Below are positions 43,145 to 52,924 of a stretch of 64,000 bases of DNA, piece by piece. The number at the start of each line of letters is the position of its first letter. The stretch's first letter is position 1. Both the position numbers and the translations under genes were made by a program. The stretch comes from Maritimibacter alkaliphilus HTCC2654 (GTDB taxonomy: Bacteria; Pseudomonadota; Alphaproteobacteria; Rhodobacterales; Rhodobacteraceae): assembly GCF_000152805.1 (NCBI RefSeq), contig NZ_CH902578.1, forward strand, positions 3,109,029 to 3,173,028. Reading direction: 5' to 3'. Under the pieces are notes generated by a model that was not told where the DNA came from, made no database searches, and was given only the letters and a program-made list of their open reading frames with translations.

Positions 43145-43146
43145 CA

Positions 43147-44034
43147 ATGGCCGTACTCGTTGATGAAAACACCAAGGTGATCTGCCAGGGCTTCACCGGC
43201 TCACAGGGCACCTTCCACTCGGAACAGGCGATCGCCTATGGCACCAAGATGGTCGGCGGCGTGACCCCCGGCAAAGGCGGCCAGACGCATCTCGACCTGC
43301 CCGTGTTCAACTCGGTCCACGAGGCCAAGCACAAGACCGAAGCCAACGCTTCCGTCATCTACGTGCCGCCGCCCTTCGCCGCCGACTCGATCCTCGAAGC
43401 CATCGACGCCGAGATGGAGCTGATCGTCTGCATCACCGAGGGCATCCCGGTCATGGACATGATGAAGGTCAAGCGCGCGCTGGAAGGGTCGTCGTCGATC
43501 CTGATCGGCCCGAACTGCCCCGGTGTCATCACGCCCGACGCCTGCAAGATCGGCATCATGCCGGGCCACATCCACAAGCGCGGCACCGTCGGCGTCGTGT
43601 CCCGCTCGGGCACGCTGACCTATGAGGCCGTGAAGCAGACCACCGACGTGGGCCTCGGCCAGTCGTCCTGCGTCGGCATCGGCGGCGACCCGATCAAGGG
43701 CACCGAGCACATCGACGTGCTGGAATGGTTCCTCGCGGATGATGAGACCGAGTCGATCATCATGATCGGTGAAATCGGCGGCTCCGCCGAAGAAGAAGCG
43801 GCACAGTTCCTTAAGGACGAAGCCAAAAAAGGTCGCAAGAAACCCGTCGCGGGCTTTATTGCCGGGCGCACGGCCCCTCCGGGCCGCCGCATGGGTCACG
43901 CTGGCGCGATTGTGGCTGGCGGCAAGGGCGGTGCCGAGGACAAGATCGAAGCCATGAAATCGGCCGGTATCGTCGTCGCGGAAAGCCCCGCCCAGCTTGG
44001 CGAAGCCGTGCTGGAAGCGATCAAGCAAGGCTGA
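43147..44034 (+). CDS. sucD: Succinyl-CoA synthetase alpha subunit
   Basis: The 295-residue protein begins [21 protein letters not shown] with a CoA-binding Rossmann domain. [20 protein letters not shown] follows, and the phosphorylated active-site histidine lies in the [18 protein letters not shown] region. ATG 43147 is the family start; an in-frame ATG at 43054 falls inside the preceding gene. AGGA lies 14 nt upstream. It pairs with SucC. Confidence 0.96.
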   Translation: MAVLVDENTKVICQGFTGSQGTFHSEQAIAYGTKMVGGVTPGKGGQTHLDLPVFNSVHEAKHKTEANASVIYVPPPFAADSILEAIDAEMELIVCITEGIPVMDMMKVKRALEGSSSILIGPNCPGVITPDACKIGIMPGHIHKRGTVGVVSRSGTLTYEAVKQTTDVGLGQSSCVGIGGDPIKGTEHIDVLEWFLADDETESIIMIGEIGGSAEEEAAQFLKDEAKKGRKKPVAGFIAGRTAPPGRRMGHAGAIVAGGKGGAEDKIEAMKSAGIVVAESPAQLGEAVLEAIKQG

Positions 44035-44124
44035 GGACCAGAGATGACGTTTAACTCCCGTATTCCAATGCCGATCGCGCGACAGCCCGTCGCGGCGACG
44101 GGTATTGGGTGCGCGGAGTTCGCG

Positions 44125-44853
44125 TCACGCGGGCGGCGCGTATCCGAGGATCGTGAAATCCTCGGCGTAAAGCCGAGCAATGATTTCCTTGGTCCGGTCC
44201 GACGTTTCGGGCCGGACACGCGATCCGCGGCTGCCGACGTTCACCCGAGGAAGGTCTTCGACAAGCCCATGAACGCGGGCAAACGGCGGCCAGTCCGTGT
44301 CCAGCATCTCGAACTTGAGGATGCGGTCGACCGCGATCTTTCCGGCATCGTCCTTCAACATGTAGGCTTGAGGGCGAAAGTGCATCTGGCGCAAAAGCCG
44401 CGGATGGCTTTCCAGATGCTCGGCGAAATCGTTGTGCGTCATATCGGGTGCAATGTTTCGCTGCGACCAGCGCCTGTCCTGTCCGGTCGAGCCGCCGCCC
44501 TTGAGGTAGTAGAACGCCGAAACAAAGCGGTCCATCGGATCGCGCGCGATAGCGAAGGTCGCAGGCATCGCGCGATCGGCCGGTTTGTGCCGCAGATAGT
44601 AGCGGACAGGCTTGTGGCCCAACGTGTATTTGACACCCGTGCGCAGCACGCTGCTGCCGGCGGCTTTGGGGACATGTATAAAGATCGGGCCGTCCCAGAC
44701 CTCGGGGTCCGGCCCTTCGAGCTCAAGCCACCCGTGCAGGATCGGTTTGCTTATGGCGCTCCGCTCGATGCCGGTGACAAGGCTTACAAGGCGCGGCACC
44801 CCCTTCAGCGCCAACGCCCGCGTTCCATTCCTCAGAATTCCATGCTTCGCCAT
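44125..44853 (-). CDS. Sulfotransferase-family protein between sucD and sucA (opposite strand)
   Basis: The 242-residue protein carries the PAPS 5' loop in FIHVPKAAGSSVLRTGV and the 3'-phosphate motif AIARDPMDRFVSAFYYL. This is the Sulfotransfer_2 pattern of heparan/chondroitin-type sulfotransferases. ATG 44853 is preferred over TTG 44886. It is antisense to the suc genes, and its promoter must lie in the 134 bp before sucA. It is only distantly similar to the sulfotransferase at 42398. The substrate is unknown, with surface polysaccharide likely. Confidence 0.82.
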   Translation of the reverse strand: MAKHGILRNGTRALALKGVPRLVSLVTGIERSAISKPILHGWLELEGPDPEVWDGPIFIHVPKAAGSSVLRTGVKYTLGHKPVRYYLRHKPADRAMPATFAIARDPMDRFVSAFYYLKGGGSTGQDRRWSQRNIAPDMTHNDFAEHLESHPRLLRQMHFRPQAYMLKDDAGKIAVDRILKFEMLDTDWPPFARVHGLVEDLPRVNVGSRGSRVRPETSDRTKEIIARLYAEDFTILGYAPPA

Positions 44854-44987
44854 GTCTCGCCCAACCCAAGGACCATCCCGTTCCAAATGGTTATCGGACG
44901 AAATCCAATACTTCCAGAACGCGCATTGATATCTGCGGCGCGGAAGACGACTTGCAACGGAAATAGAGCCAACACAGGGTTCACCAA

Positions 44988-47963
44988 ATGACCGACCAAA
45001 GCCCCAACGACCAGTTCCATGCCTCTTCGTTCATGCAGGGACACAACGCCGAGTATCTCGAACAGCTCTATGCCAAATACGCCAACGACCCGAATGCGGT
45101 CGACGAGGCATGGCAGGCGTTCTTTCGCGAGCTTGGGGATGACGATGTCTCGGTCAAACGCGAGGCGCAGGGGCCGTCATGGATGCGCGCCGACTGGCCG
45201 CCACAGCCCAACGATGACCTGACCAACGCGCTTGACGGTCAATGGCCCGCCGAGCCGGAAAAAGCGCCCAAGGATTTGGCGAAAAAGATCGCGGACGAGG
45301 CGTCGAACCGCGAAATCGAGATTTCCGAGGACGCGATCAAACGCGCCGTGCTCGACTCGGTCCGCGCGCTGATGATTATCCGGGCCTACCGGATCAGGGG
45401 CCACCTTGCCGCCGACATCGACCCGCTGGGGATGCGCGACACCTCGGGCCATGCCGAGCTCGACCCGAAATCCTACGGCTTCACCGAGGCCGACATGGAT
45501 CGCCCGATCTTCCTCGACAATGTGCTCGGGCTCGAAGTCGCCTCGATGCGTCAGATCATCGACATCGTGCGCGCCACCTACTGCGGCACCTTCGCGCTGC
45601 AATACATGCACATCTCGAACCCGGAAGAAGCCGGTTGGCTCAAGGAACGGATCGAAGGCTACGGCAAGGAAATCCGCTTCACCCGCGAAGGGCGTCGCGC
45701 GATCCTGAACAAGCTGGTCGAGGCCGAAGGGTTCGAGAAATTCCTGCACGTCAAGTATATGGGCACCAAGCGGTTCGGCCTCGACGGTGGCGAAGCCTTG
45801 ATCCCGGCGATGGAGCAGATCATCAAGCGCGGCGGCAACCTCGGTGTCGAGGAAGTCGTCATCGGGATGCCTCACCGGGGTCGTCTGTCGGTGCTGGCCA
45901 ACGTGATGTCCAAGCCCTACCGCGCGATCTTCAACGAGTTTCAGGGCGGCAGCTTCAAGCCCGAGGACGTGGACGGGTCGGGCGATGTGAAATACCACCT
46001 CGGCGCGTCGAGCGACCGGGAGTTCGACGGCAACACCGTCCACCTGTCGCTGACCGCCAACCCCTCGCACCTCGAAGCGGTGAACCCGGTCGTGCTGGGC
46101 AAAGCCCGCGCCAAGGGCGACCAGTTGAAAGACCCCGAGCATCACAAGGTGATCCCGGTGCTTCTGCACGGGGACGCGGCCTTTGCCGGGCAAGGCGTCG
46201 TGGCCGAGTGCTTCCAGCTGTCGGGTATCCGTGGCCACCGCACCGGCGGCACGATCCACATCGTCGTGAACAACCAGATCGGTTTCACCACCGCACCCTC
46301 GTTCTCGCGCACCTCGCCCTATCCGACGGATATCGCGCTGATGGTGGAAGCGCCGATCTTCCATGTGAACGGCGACGATCCCGAGGCCGTGGTTCACGCC
46401 GCCAAGGTGGCGACCGAGTTCCGGCAGAAGTTCCACAAGGACGTGGTGATCGACATCTTCTGCTACCGCCGTTTCGGCCACAACGAGGGGGATGAACCGA
46501 TGTTCACCAACCCCCTCATGTATAAAGAGATCAAGACTCACAAGACGACGCTGCAACTCTACACCGACCGTCTGGTGAAGGATGGCCTGATCCCCGAGGG
46601 CGAGATCGAGGATATGAAGGCCGCTTTCCAGGCCCACCTCAACGAAGAGTTCGAGACGGGCAAGGACTACAAGCCGAACAAGGCCGACTGGCTGGACGGG
46701 CGCTGGTCGCACCTCGACAAGCAGGGCGAGGATTATCAGCGCGGCGAAACCGCGATCTCCGAGGACACGTTCCAAGAGGTCGGGCGCGCGCTGACCACCG
46801 CGCCGGACGGGTTCACGCTGCACAAGACCGTGGGGCGTCTGCTCGACACCAAGGCCGAGATGTTCAAATCCGGCAAAGGCTTCGACTGGGCCACGGCCGA
46901 GGCGCTGGCCTTCGGTTCGCTGCTCACCGAGGGCTACCCGGTGCGCCTTGCCGGGCAGGATTCCACGCGCGGCACGTTCTCGCAGCGTCACTCCGGTTTC
47001 ATCAATCAGGACACCGAAGAACGCTATTACCCGCTGAACAACATCAAGTCGGGTCAGGCGCGCTACGAGGTCATCGACTCGATGCTCTCGGAATACGCGG
47101 TGCTCGGGTTCGAATACGGCTACTCGATGGCCGAACCCAACGCGCTGACGCTGTGGGAGGCCCAGTTCGGCGACTTCGCCAACGGCGCGCAGATCATGTT
47201 CGACCAGTTCATCAGTTCCGGTGAATCGAAGTGGCTGCGGATGTCCGGCCTCGTCTGCCTGCTGCCGCATGGCTACGAAGGGCAGGGGCCTGAACACTCG
47301 TCGGCCCGTCTGGAACGGTTCCTGCAAATGTGCGGCGCCGACAACTGGATCGTCGCCAACTGCACGACGCCCGCGAACTACTTCCACATCCTGCGCCGGC
47401 AGCTTCACCGCTCCTACCGCAAGCCGCTGATCCTGATGACGCCGAAATCGCTTCTGCGGCACAAGCACGCCGTGTCCGAAGCCGCCGATTTCATTTCCGG
47501 CTCGTCCTTCCACCGCGTGTTGTGGGACGATGCGGATGCGCAGAAGCGGACCGGCCACGCCGATATCGAGCTGAAATCCGACGACAAGGTGCGCCGCGTC
47601 GTGATGTGCTCCGGCAAGGTCTATTACGACCTGCTCGAAGCCCGCGACGAGGCGGGGATCGACGACGTCTATATCCTGCGGGTCGAACAGTTCTATCCCT
47701 TCCCGGCCTTGTCGCTGGTCAAGGAAATGGAACGCTTCCCGAACGCCGACGTCGTGTGGTGTCAGGAAGAGCCCAAGAACCAGGGCGCGTGGACGTTCAT
47801 GGAACCCAACATCGAATGGGTCCTGTCGCGCATCCGCGAAACCAACTACCGGCCCAAATACGCCGGCCGCGCCTCCTCGGCCTCGCCCGCGACGGGTCTG
47901 GCCAGCCAGCACAAAGCACAGCAAGCCGCGCTCGTTAATGACGCGCTGACCATCGAAGGATAA
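44988..47963 (+). CDS. sucA: 2-oxoglutarate dehydrogenase E1 component
   Basis: The 991-residue E1 has the N-terminal subunit-binding helix ([21 protein letters not shown]). The ThDP-binding region includes [32 protein letters not shown] and [12 protein letters not shown]...NNQIGFTT. The C-terminal transketolase-like domain is [15 protein letters not shown] and [16 protein letters not shown]. Length and order are normal. It decarboxylates 2-oxoglutarate and transfers the succinyl group to SucB. The sucB gene starts 4 nt after its stop. Confidence 0.97.
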   Translation: MTDQSPNDQFHASSFMQGHNAEYLEQLYAKYANDPNAVDEAWQAFFRELGDDDVSVKREAQGPSWMRADWPPQPNDDLTNALDGQWPAEPEKAPKDLAKKIADEASNREIEISEDAIKRAVLDSVRALMIIRAYRIRGHLAADIDPLGMRDTSGHAELDPKSYGFTEADMDRPIFLDNVLGLEVASMRQIIDIVRATYCGTFALQYMHISNPEEAGWLKERIEGYGKEIRFTREGRRAILNKLVEAEGFEKFLHVKYMGTKRFGLDGGEALIPAMEQIIKRGGNLGVEEVVIGMPHRGRLSVLANVMSKPYRAIFNEFQGGSFKPEDVDGSGDVKYHLGASSDREFDGNTVHLSLTANPSHLEAVNPVVLGKARAKGDQLKDPEHHKVIPVLLHGDAAFAGQGVVAECFQLSGIRGHRTGGTIHIVVNNQIGFTTAPSFSRTSPYPTDIALMVEAPIFHVNGDDPEAVVHAAKVATEFRQKFHKDVVIDIFCYRRFGHNEGDEPMFTNPLMYKEIKTHKTTLQLYTDRLVKDGLIPEGEIEDMKAAFQAHLNEEFETGKDYKPNKADWLDGRWSHLDKQGEDYQRGETAISEDTFQEVGRALTTAPDGFTLHKTVGRLLDTKAEMFKSGKGFDWATAEALAFGSLLTEGYPVRLAGQDSTRGTFSQRHSGFINQDTEERYYPLNNIKSGQARYEVIDSMLSEYAVLGFEYGYSMAEPNALTLWEAQFGDFANGAQIMFDQFISSGESKWLRMSGLVCLLPHGYEGQGPEHSSARLERFLQMCGADNWIVANCTTPANYFHILRRQLHRSYRKPLILMTPKSLLRHKHAVSEAADFISGSSFHRVLWDDADAQKRTGHADIELKSDDKVRRVVMCSGKVYYDLLEARDEAGIDDVYILRVEQFYPFPALSLVKEMERFPNADVVWCQEEPKNQGAWTFMEPNIEWVLSRIRETNYRPKYAGRASSASPATGLASQHKAQQAALVNDALTIEG

Positions 47964-47967
47964 GATC

Positions 47968-49491
47968 ATGAGCACCGAAGTCCGTGTTCCCACGCTGGGC
48001 GAAAGCGTGACCGAAGCCACCGTCGCGACGTGGTTCAAGAAACCCGGCGATGCCGTGCAAGCAGACGAGATGCTGTGTGAGCTTGAAACCGACAAGGTGA
48101 CGGTCGAAGTTCCGGCCCCCGCCGCCGGCACGCTGGGCGACATCGTCGCGAACGAGGGCGATACCGTGGGTGTCGACGCGCTCCTCGCCACGATCGAGGA
48201 AGGCGAGGGGGCCAAGCCCGCCAAGTCCGAAAAGAAAGACGCGCCGAAGGATGAACCCAAATCCGAAGCCCCCGCTTCGGGTGGTGGCGACAGCGTCGAC
48301 ATCATGGTCCCCGCTCTGGGTGAATCGGTGTCCGAGGCGACCGTTTCGACGTGGTTCAAGAAAGTGGGCGACACCGTCGCGGCGGACGAGATGCTGTGTG
48401 AGCTTGAAACCGACAAGGTGTCGGTCGAAGTGCCCGCGCCGTCCGCTGGCACGATCACCGAAATCCTCGCGGACGAGGGTGAAACGGTTGCCGCCGGTGC
48501 CAAACTCGGCGTGATCTCGGCCTCGGGCGACGCCCCGGCCCCCGCGCCGAAGTCGGAAGCGCCGAAGGGCGATGAGGCCAAGTCGTCCTCCGGCAAGGAC
48601 GTGGAAGACGCGCCGTCCGCCAAGAAGATGATGGCCGAGGCCGGGCTCAAATCCGATGACGTCAAGGGCACGGGCCGCGATGGCCGCGTGATGAAGGAAG
48701 ACGTGCAGGCCGCGATTTCGGCCTCCAAGTCCGCCGCGTCCTCGCCCGCACCGGCCAGCGCCCCGCGCGCGCCCGTTTCGGCCGACGACGAGGCCCGCGA
48801 AGAGCGCGTGAAGATGACACGCCTGCGCCAGACCATCGCCCGCCGTCTGAAGGAAGCGCAGAACACCGCGGCCATGCTCACCACCTACAACGAGGTGGAC
48901 ATGACCGAGGTCATGGCGCTGCGTAACGAATACAAAGACCTGTTCTTCAAGAAGCACGGCATCAAGCTCGGCTTCATGTCCTTCTTCGTGAAGGCCTGCG
49001 CCCATGCGCTGAAAGAGGTGCCCGAGGTGAACGCCGAAATCGACGGCACCGACGTCATCTACAAGAACTACGTCCACATGGGCGTGGCCGTCGGCACGCC
49101 CACCGGGCTGGTCGTGCCGGTCGTGCGCGACGCCGATCAGATGTCGTTCCACGGGATCGAAGCCAAGATCAACGAGCTCGGCAAACGCGCCCGTGACGGC
49201 AAGCTGTCCATGGCTGAGATGCAGGGTGGATCGTTCACCATCTCGAACGGTGGCGTCTACGGCTCGCTCATGTCTTCACCGATCCTGAACCCCCCGCAGT
49301 CGGGCATCCTAGGCATGCATAAAATTCAGGATCGTCCGATGGTCGTGAACGGCGAGATCAAGATCCGCCCGATGATGTATCTGGCGCTCTCCTACGACCA
49401 CCGCATCGTCGACGGCAAAGGCGCCGTGACGTTCCTCGTCCGGGTGAAGGAAGCCCTCGAGGATCCGCGCCGTCTGCTGATGGATCTGTAA
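47968..49491 (+). CDS. sucB: Dihydrolipoyllysine succinyltransferase (E2) with two lipoyl domains
   Basis: The 507-residue E2 has two N-terminal lipoyl domains (about 1-80 and 108-187), each with the lipoyl-lysine motif ETDKV (Lys43 and Lys150), joined by Ala/Pro/Lys linkers. A peripheral subunit-binding domain follows (about 210-250, [20 protein letters not shown]). The catalytic domain ends with the active-site histidine in [12 protein letters not shown]. The Escherichia coli enzyme has only one lipoyl domain. The two domains share a 36-nt identical stretch around the lipoyl lysine. It lies in the suc operon directly behind sucA. Confidence 0.96.
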   Translation: MSTEVRVPTLGESVTEATVATWFKKPGDAVQADEMLCELETDKVTVEVPAPAAGTLGDIVANEGDTVGVDALLATIEEGEGAKPAKSEKKDAPKDEPKSEAPASGGGDSVDIMVPALGESVSEATVSTWFKKVGDTVAADEMLCELETDKVSVEVPAPSAGTITEILADEGETVAAGAKLGVISASGDAPAPAPKSEAPKGDEAKSSSGKDVEDAPSAKKMMAEAGLKSDDVKGTGRDGRVMKEDVQAAISASKSAASSPAPASAPRAPVSADDEAREERVKMTRLRQTIARRLKEAQNTAAMLTTYNEVDMTEVMALRNEYKDLFFKKHGIKLGFMSFFVKACAHALKEVPEVNAEIDGTDVIYKNYVHMGVAVGTPTGLVVPVVRDADQMSFHGIEAKINELGKRARDGKLSMAEMQGGSFTISNGGVYGSLMSSPILNPPQSGILGMHKIQDRPMVVNGEIKIRPMMYLALSYDHRIVDGKGAVTFLVRVKEALEDPRRLLMDL

Positions 49492-49496
49492 GGTGC

Positions 49497-49560
49497 GGTG
49501 GGTTGGCACCCACCCTACGGTCCCGTTTGGGACAGGTGGGGCGGGTGCAACCCACGCTGG
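49497..49560 (+). repeat. GTGGGTTGC/ACCCAC-type REP-like element after sucB
   Basis: GGTGGGT (49497-49503) TGGC ACCCACC (49508-49514) is a perfect short palindrome followed by CTACGG. A second partner GGTGGGGCGGGTGCAACCCACG lies about 20 nt on. GTAGGGTGGGTGCAACCCAC-like intergenic repeats are, as I recall, widespread in proteobacteria, including Rhodobacteraceae. It sits 5 nt after the sucB stop and may end that transcript. Confidence 0.6.
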
Positions 49561-49582
49561 TGCCCGGTCGGAGGCCGAATGA

Positions 49583-49975
49583 ATGTCCATCGCGCTTTGG
49601 GGACTGGTCGGATTGGCGCTGCTGGTCCTCGTCTACGTCAGCACGGACAGCTTTCTTTTGAAGGGCAGCGTGGGCAACGCATGGACGGTCGGGGCGCGGG
49701 ACAACCCGCCCGAGATCGGCCCCATTGCGGCGCGCGCCCATCGCGCACTCTGGAACCTTCTCGAAACCGCTCCCGCCTTCCTCGCCGTCACACTTGTCGC
49801 GGAACTCACGTCGCGGGGCGGGGCTTGGGTCGCGTGGGGCGTCGCGCTGTATTTAGGGGCGCGCGTTGCCTATCTGCCCGCCTATCTCTCGGGTCTGCCT
49901 TGGGTGCGCACGGCGTTCTGGCAGGTGGCCACGCTCGGCATCGTGCTCATCCTGATCGGAGTGCTGGTCGGATGA
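49583..49975 (+). CDS. MAPEG-family membrane protein
   Basis: The 130-residue protein has four hydrophobic helices and the MAPEG-like RAHRALWNLLETAPAFLAVT segment, with LGARVAYLPAYLSGLPWVRT in the third helix. GGAGG lies 8 nt before the ATG. MAPEG proteins include membrane glutathione transferases, but bacterial members are mostly uncharacterised. A paralogue lies at 50597, and both sit between sucB and lpd. Confidence 0.85.
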   Translation: MSIALWGLVGLALLVLVYVSTDSFLLKGSVGNAWTVGARDNPPEIGPIAARAHRALWNLLETAPAFLAVTLVAELTSRGGAWVAWGVALYLGARVAYLPAYLSGLPWVRTAFWQVATLGIVLILIGVLVG

Positions 49976-50091
49976 TGTTTTCTGCGCCTGATCGCCAATC
50001 CGTGAACACCCGGCGGGGGGCCGTTGACGCCATGACCCTTCCCGCGCGATATGGCCGCGCCCCGCTTCGGGGTGTTAACAAAGGCCCCAAC

Positions 50092-50589
50092 ATGCATATC
50101 CGCCGCGCCCTCCCGCTTCTCGCTCCCCTTGCGCTTGCCGCCTGCACCGTGCCCGCCCAGATCGATCAGGCGCCGGTGCCCTATACGGCGCTCAAACCTC
50201 TGAACGAGGTCGGCACGTCGTCGTTCAGCGTGCGGGTGATGAATGGCGCGAGCCGCATTCCGAAAGAGATGACAGGTATCCCCTGCACCTTCGGCGGCGA
50301 CGGCTTCGTGTCGTCCTTCACCGCGCCCGCCATCGTGACCGCCCCGAACATGGGCGCGCGCACGCCCGCCGCTTCGGTCAAGTGCAGCTTCGAGGGCCGG
50401 ACCCAGACCCGCGCGCTTCAGGCGCAGAACAAGACGCTGGGCGACATCACCGGAACGGTGTCGGCAGGCGCCAACGCGGGCGTCGTCGGCGTGCTCGTGG
50501 GCGGAGCCGTGGCCGCCGCCCAGACCGTCACCCGCGACAAGACCGCCGATGTCTGGGGCTACCCGGACGTGACCATCACCTTCGACTGA
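50092..50589 (+). CDS. Putative lipoprotein with glycine-zipper segment
   Basis: The 165-residue protein starts at ATG 50092 (AAAGG upstream). It has the lipoprotein signal MHIRRALPLLAPLALAAC (acceptor Cys18). The mature part has a beta-rich domain with two cysteines (GIPCTFGG and VKCSFEG) and a glycine-zipper-like hydrophobic stretch AGANAGVVGVLVGGAVAAA near residues 123-141. Its function is not recognised. It lies between two MAPEG genes and 7 nt before the second. Confidence 0.72.
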   Translation: MHIRRALPLLAPLALAACTVPAQIDQAPVPYTALKPLNEVGTSSFSVRVMNGASRIPKEMTGIPCTFGGDGFVSSFTAPAIVTAPNMGARTPAASVKCSFEGRTQTRALQAQNKTLGDITGTVSAGANAGVVGVLVGGAVAAAQTVTRDKTADVWGYPDVTITFD

Positions 50590-50596
50590 GGCCAGC

Positions 50597-51007
50597 ATGA
50601 CACCGGAACTCACCGTCCTCGCACTTGCCGCCCTGCTACAGGTCGTGCAGTTCGCCCTAATGGCGATTCCGGCGAACCTCGAGCTCGGTGTCGGCAAGAC
50701 GGCGTCGCCCCGCGATACGTCCCGGCTGAAAACCCCGCTGGTCGAGCAGGTTTCGGACCGGACCGGTCGACTCATGCGGGCCTTCACCAACCATTTCGAG
50801 GCGCTGATCCTCTTCACCATCGCGGTCGTGGTGGTGTCGGTGTCGGACCAGTCCACCGGCTTCACGGCGGCTTGCGCCTGGGTCTACCTCGGCGCGCGCG
50901 TCCTCTACATCCCGGCCTATGCCTTCGGCTGGGTGCCGTGGCGGTCGTTCATCTTTTTCGTCGGCCTCTTGGCGACGACGCTCATGATCCTCGCCGCGCT
51001 GTTTTGA
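50597..51007 (+). CDS. MAPEG-family membrane protein (paralogue)
   Basis: The 136-residue protein has four helices, with RLMRAFTNHFEALILFTIAVV and YLGARVLYIPAYAFGWVPWRS matching the MAPEG pattern and the paralogue at 49583. It is 7 nt after the lipoprotein gene, so the two are co-transcribed. The following 84 bp hold the lpd operator region. Confidence 0.85.
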   Translation: MTPELTVLALAALLQVVQFALMAIPANLELGVGKTASPRDTSRLKTPLVEQVSDRTGRLMRAFTNHFEALILFTIAVVVVSVSDQSTGFTAACAWVYLGARVLYIPAYAFGWVPWRSFIFFVGLLATTLMILAALF

Positions 51008-51026
51008 GGCGGGGGTGACAATCGTA

Positions 51027-51065
51027 TGTACGGCGCGTGCACATGATGTGTACGCGCGGTGCACA
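51027..51065. promoter_or_regulatory. Paired direct-repeat operator upstream of lpd
   Basis: Two 17-mers, TGTACGGCGCGTGCACA (51027-51043) and TGTACGCGCGGTGCACA (51049-51065), are 22 bp apart start to start, i.e. about two helical turns. Each is an imperfect TGT...ACA palindrome. Between them the overlap GCGCGTGCACA-TGA-TGTGTACGCGC also forms a strong inverted repeat. They lie 27-65 bp before the lpd ATG. Confidence 0.6.
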
Positions 51066-51091
51066 GCAAGAAACGGCCAAAGGAGGGACCT

Positions 51092-52477
51092 ATGGCAGAC
51101 TATGATGTGATCGTGATCGGCAGCGGGCCGGGGGGCTATGTCTGTGCGATCCGGTGCGCCCAACTGGGCCTCAAGACCGCCTGTGTCGAAGGCCGCGATA
51201 CGCTGGGCGGCACCTGTCTGAACGTCGGCTGTATCCCGTCCAAAGCGCTTCTGCACGCGACCCATTCGCTGCACGAGGCCGAGCACAACTTCGCCACCAT
51301 GGGTCTCAAGGGCAAATCGCCCTCGGTCGACTGGAAGCAGATGCTTGCCTACAAGGACGACGTGGTCGGCCAGAACACCAAGGGCATCGAATTCCTGTTC
51401 AAGAAGAACAAGGTCGACTGGCTCAAGGGCTGGGGCAAAATCTCGGGCAAAGGCGAGGTCACGGTCGGGGACGAGACCCACAAAGCCAAGAACATCGTGA
51501 TCGCCACCGGGTCCGAGGCGTCGAGCCTGCCGGGTGTCGAGATCGACGAGAAGGTCGTCGTGACCTCCACCGGCGCGCTGGAGCTCGGCAAGATCCCGAA
51601 GAAACTGGTGGTGATCGGCGCAGGCGTCATCGGGCTTGAGATGGGGTCGGTCTACGCACGGCTCGGGTCGGAGGTGACGGTGGTGGAATACCTCGACACG
51701 ATCACCCCGACGATGGACGCCGAGGTGTCCAAGCAGTTCCAGAAGCTCTTGAAGAAGCAGGGGCTGGAGTTCGTTCTGGGTGCCGCCGTCCAGAGCGTCG
51801 AGGCCATGAAAACCAAGGCCAAGGTGACATACAAGCTCAAGAAAGACGACAGCGAAGAGGTGCTGGACGCCGATGTCGTGCTTGTCGCCACCGGTCGCCG
51901 CGCCTTCACCGATGGGCTGGGTGCGGCCGAAGCAGGGGTCGAAATGACCGACCGCGGCGTCATCAAGACCGACCACTGGAAGACCAGCGTCGACGGCATC
52001 TGGGCGATCGGGGATGTGACCTCCGGCCCGATGCTGGCGCACAAGGCCGAGGATGAAGGCATGGCGGTCGCAGAATCGATCGCCGGTCAGGCGGGTCACG
52101 TGAATTATGACGTGATCCCCAGCGTGATCTACACGGTGCCGGAAGTGGCGGCTGTCGGGAAAACCGAGCAGGAGCTGAAGGATGAGGGGCGCGACTACAA
52201 GGTCGGCAAATTCTCGTTCATGGGCAATGCGCGCGCCAAAGCGGTGTTTCAGGGCGACGGCTTCGTGAAGATCCTGTCCGACAAGGCGACGGACCGCATT
52301 CTGGGCGTGCACATCATCGGGCCGTCGGCGGGCGACCTGATCCACGAGGCCTGCGTGGCGATGGAATTCGGCGCGGCCGCCGAAGACCTCGCCCGGACCT
52401 GCCATGCTCACCCGACCTTCTCGGAAGCGGTGCGCGAGGCGGCGCTGGCCTGCGGCGACGGACCGATCCACATGTAA
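51092..52477 (+). CDS. lpd: Dihydrolipoyl dehydrogenase (E3)
   Basis: The 461-residue flavoprotein has the FAD motif [14 protein letters not shown] and the redox-active disulfide [16 protein letters not shown]. The NAD motif is [19 protein letters not shown], and the C-terminal catalytic His-Glu pair lies in [13 protein letters not shown] 51092 follows the strong AGGAGGGACC; a GTG 33 nt earlier is less likely. It reoxidises the lipoyl groups of SucB. It is separated from sucB by about 1.6 kb of membrane-protein genes and has its own operator region. Confidence 0.96.
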   Translation: MADYDVIVIGSGPGGYVCAIRCAQLGLKTACVEGRDTLGGTCLNVGCIPSKALLHATHSLHEAEHNFATMGLKGKSPSVDWKQMLAYKDDVVGQNTKGIEFLFKKNKVDWLKGWGKISGKGEVTVGDETHKAKNIVIATGSEASSLPGVEIDEKVVVTSTGALELGKIPKKLVVIGAGVIGLEMGSVYARLGSEVTVVEYLDTITPTMDAEVSKQFQKLLKKQGLEFVLGAAVQSVEAMKTKAKVTYKLKKDDSEEVLDADVVLVATGRRAFTDGLGAAEAGVEMTDRGVIKTDHWKTSVDGIWAIGDVTSGPMLAHKAEDEGMAVAESIAGQAGHVNYDVIPSVIYTVPEVAAVGKTEQELKDEGRDYKVGKFSFMGNARAKAVFQGDGFVKILSDKATDRILGVHIIGPSAGDLIHEACVAMEFGAAAEDLARTCHAHPTFSEAVREAALACGDGPIHM

Positions 52478-52575
52478 GAAGCATTGCGCCGCGGGCTACG
52501 CCCGCGTCGCGACGGCGCCTCGCTGCGCTCGGCGGGGGAAGACCTCGACAGATCGCGCGGAATGGTGATCGGGTA

Positions 52576-52640
52576 GGGGGGCTGTCTGCCCCCCTCGCCC
52601 TGCGGGCTCACCCCCCGAAGGTTTCCGGAAACAGAGAAGA
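52576..52640 (+). repeat. Dispersed GC-rich intergenic repeat, copy B
   Basis: GGGGGGC TGTCT GCCCCCC and GCCCTGCGGGC-type stems lead into CCCCCCGAAGGTTTCCGGAAA and then CAGAGAAG. The tail matches copy A (21718-21798) in order and content, including the TTTCCGGAAA palindrome. Confidence 0.65.
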
Positions 52641-52651
52641 TGAACGGTCCA

Positions 52652-52674
52652 CCCCCTGCTTATATGGCAGGGGG
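52652..52674 (+). terminator. Hairpin terminator downstream of lpd
   Basis: CCCCCTGC (52652-52659) pairs with GCAGGGGG (52667-52674) around a 7-nt AT-rich loop. CTTCTCCGTTT follows. It is the best terminator candidate for lpd, although it lies 174 nt past the stop. Confidence 0.6.
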
Positions 52675-52758
52675 CTTCTCCGTTTACGGCCCTGGCTCCT
52701 CAGCTGGTGCCGCATTCCCAAGATAGCGCGTTAACCTTAACAGGCGGTAAACCCGCCC

Positions 52759-52827
52759 CTTCTCTGTTTCAAAAAACCTCGGGGGCCGTTGGCCAGCTTG
52801 CTGGCCGGCGCGGGGGCAGCGCCCCCT
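52759..52827 (-). repeat. Dispersed GC-rich intergenic repeat, copy C (inverted)
   Basis: Read on the minus strand it has GGGGGCGCTGCCCCC, a GGCCAGC/GCTGGCC stem and CCCCCGAGG, followed by TTTTTTGAAACAGAGAAG. The order matches copies A and B in reverse orientation. In this copy TTTCCGGAAAC is replaced by TTTTTTGAAAC. Confidence 0.6.
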
Positions 52828-52870
52828 CTGACTTCGACGTCAGCGCGATTTTGGAGGTCGGAAACGCAAA

Positions 52871-52893
52871 CGCCGCGCCCGAAGGGCGCGGCG
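52871..52893 (-). terminator. Terminator of the aminotransferase gene
   Basis: CGCCGCGCCC (52871-52880) and GGGCGCGGCG (52884-52893) form a 10-bp stem with a GAA loop. On the minus strand GTTTGCGTTT follows. It lies 32 nt past the gene's stop codon. Confidence 0.75.
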
Positions 52894-52924
52894 CGTCGCG
52901 ACGGCAAAGCCGGCGCAATCCCTG

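Larger units (their letters stand above)
52478..52924. other. Gene-free 447-bp region between lpd and the aminotransferase
   Basis: No convincing coding sequence was seen. It holds two oppositely oriented copies of the dispersed GC-rich repeat (52576-52640 and 52759-52827). It also holds a terminator-like stem CCCCCTGC/GCAGGGGG at 52652-52674, a small GGCGG/CCGCC stem near 52745, two TTAAC words at about 52732, and the aminotransferase terminator at 52871-52893. It lies between convergent genes. Confidence 0.7.

Noticed and set aside
45177-48884. 1235-codon open frame antisense to sucA-sucB
   Set aside because: It is antisense to two clearly conserved genes, its product is low-complexity with no family resemblance, and such frames are expected in GC-rich DNA with strong third-position bias.
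50069-50082. CCCCG/CGGGG hairpin before the lipoprotein at 50092
   Set aside because: The 5-bp stem with a 3-nt loop and no T-run is too weak to call as a terminator.
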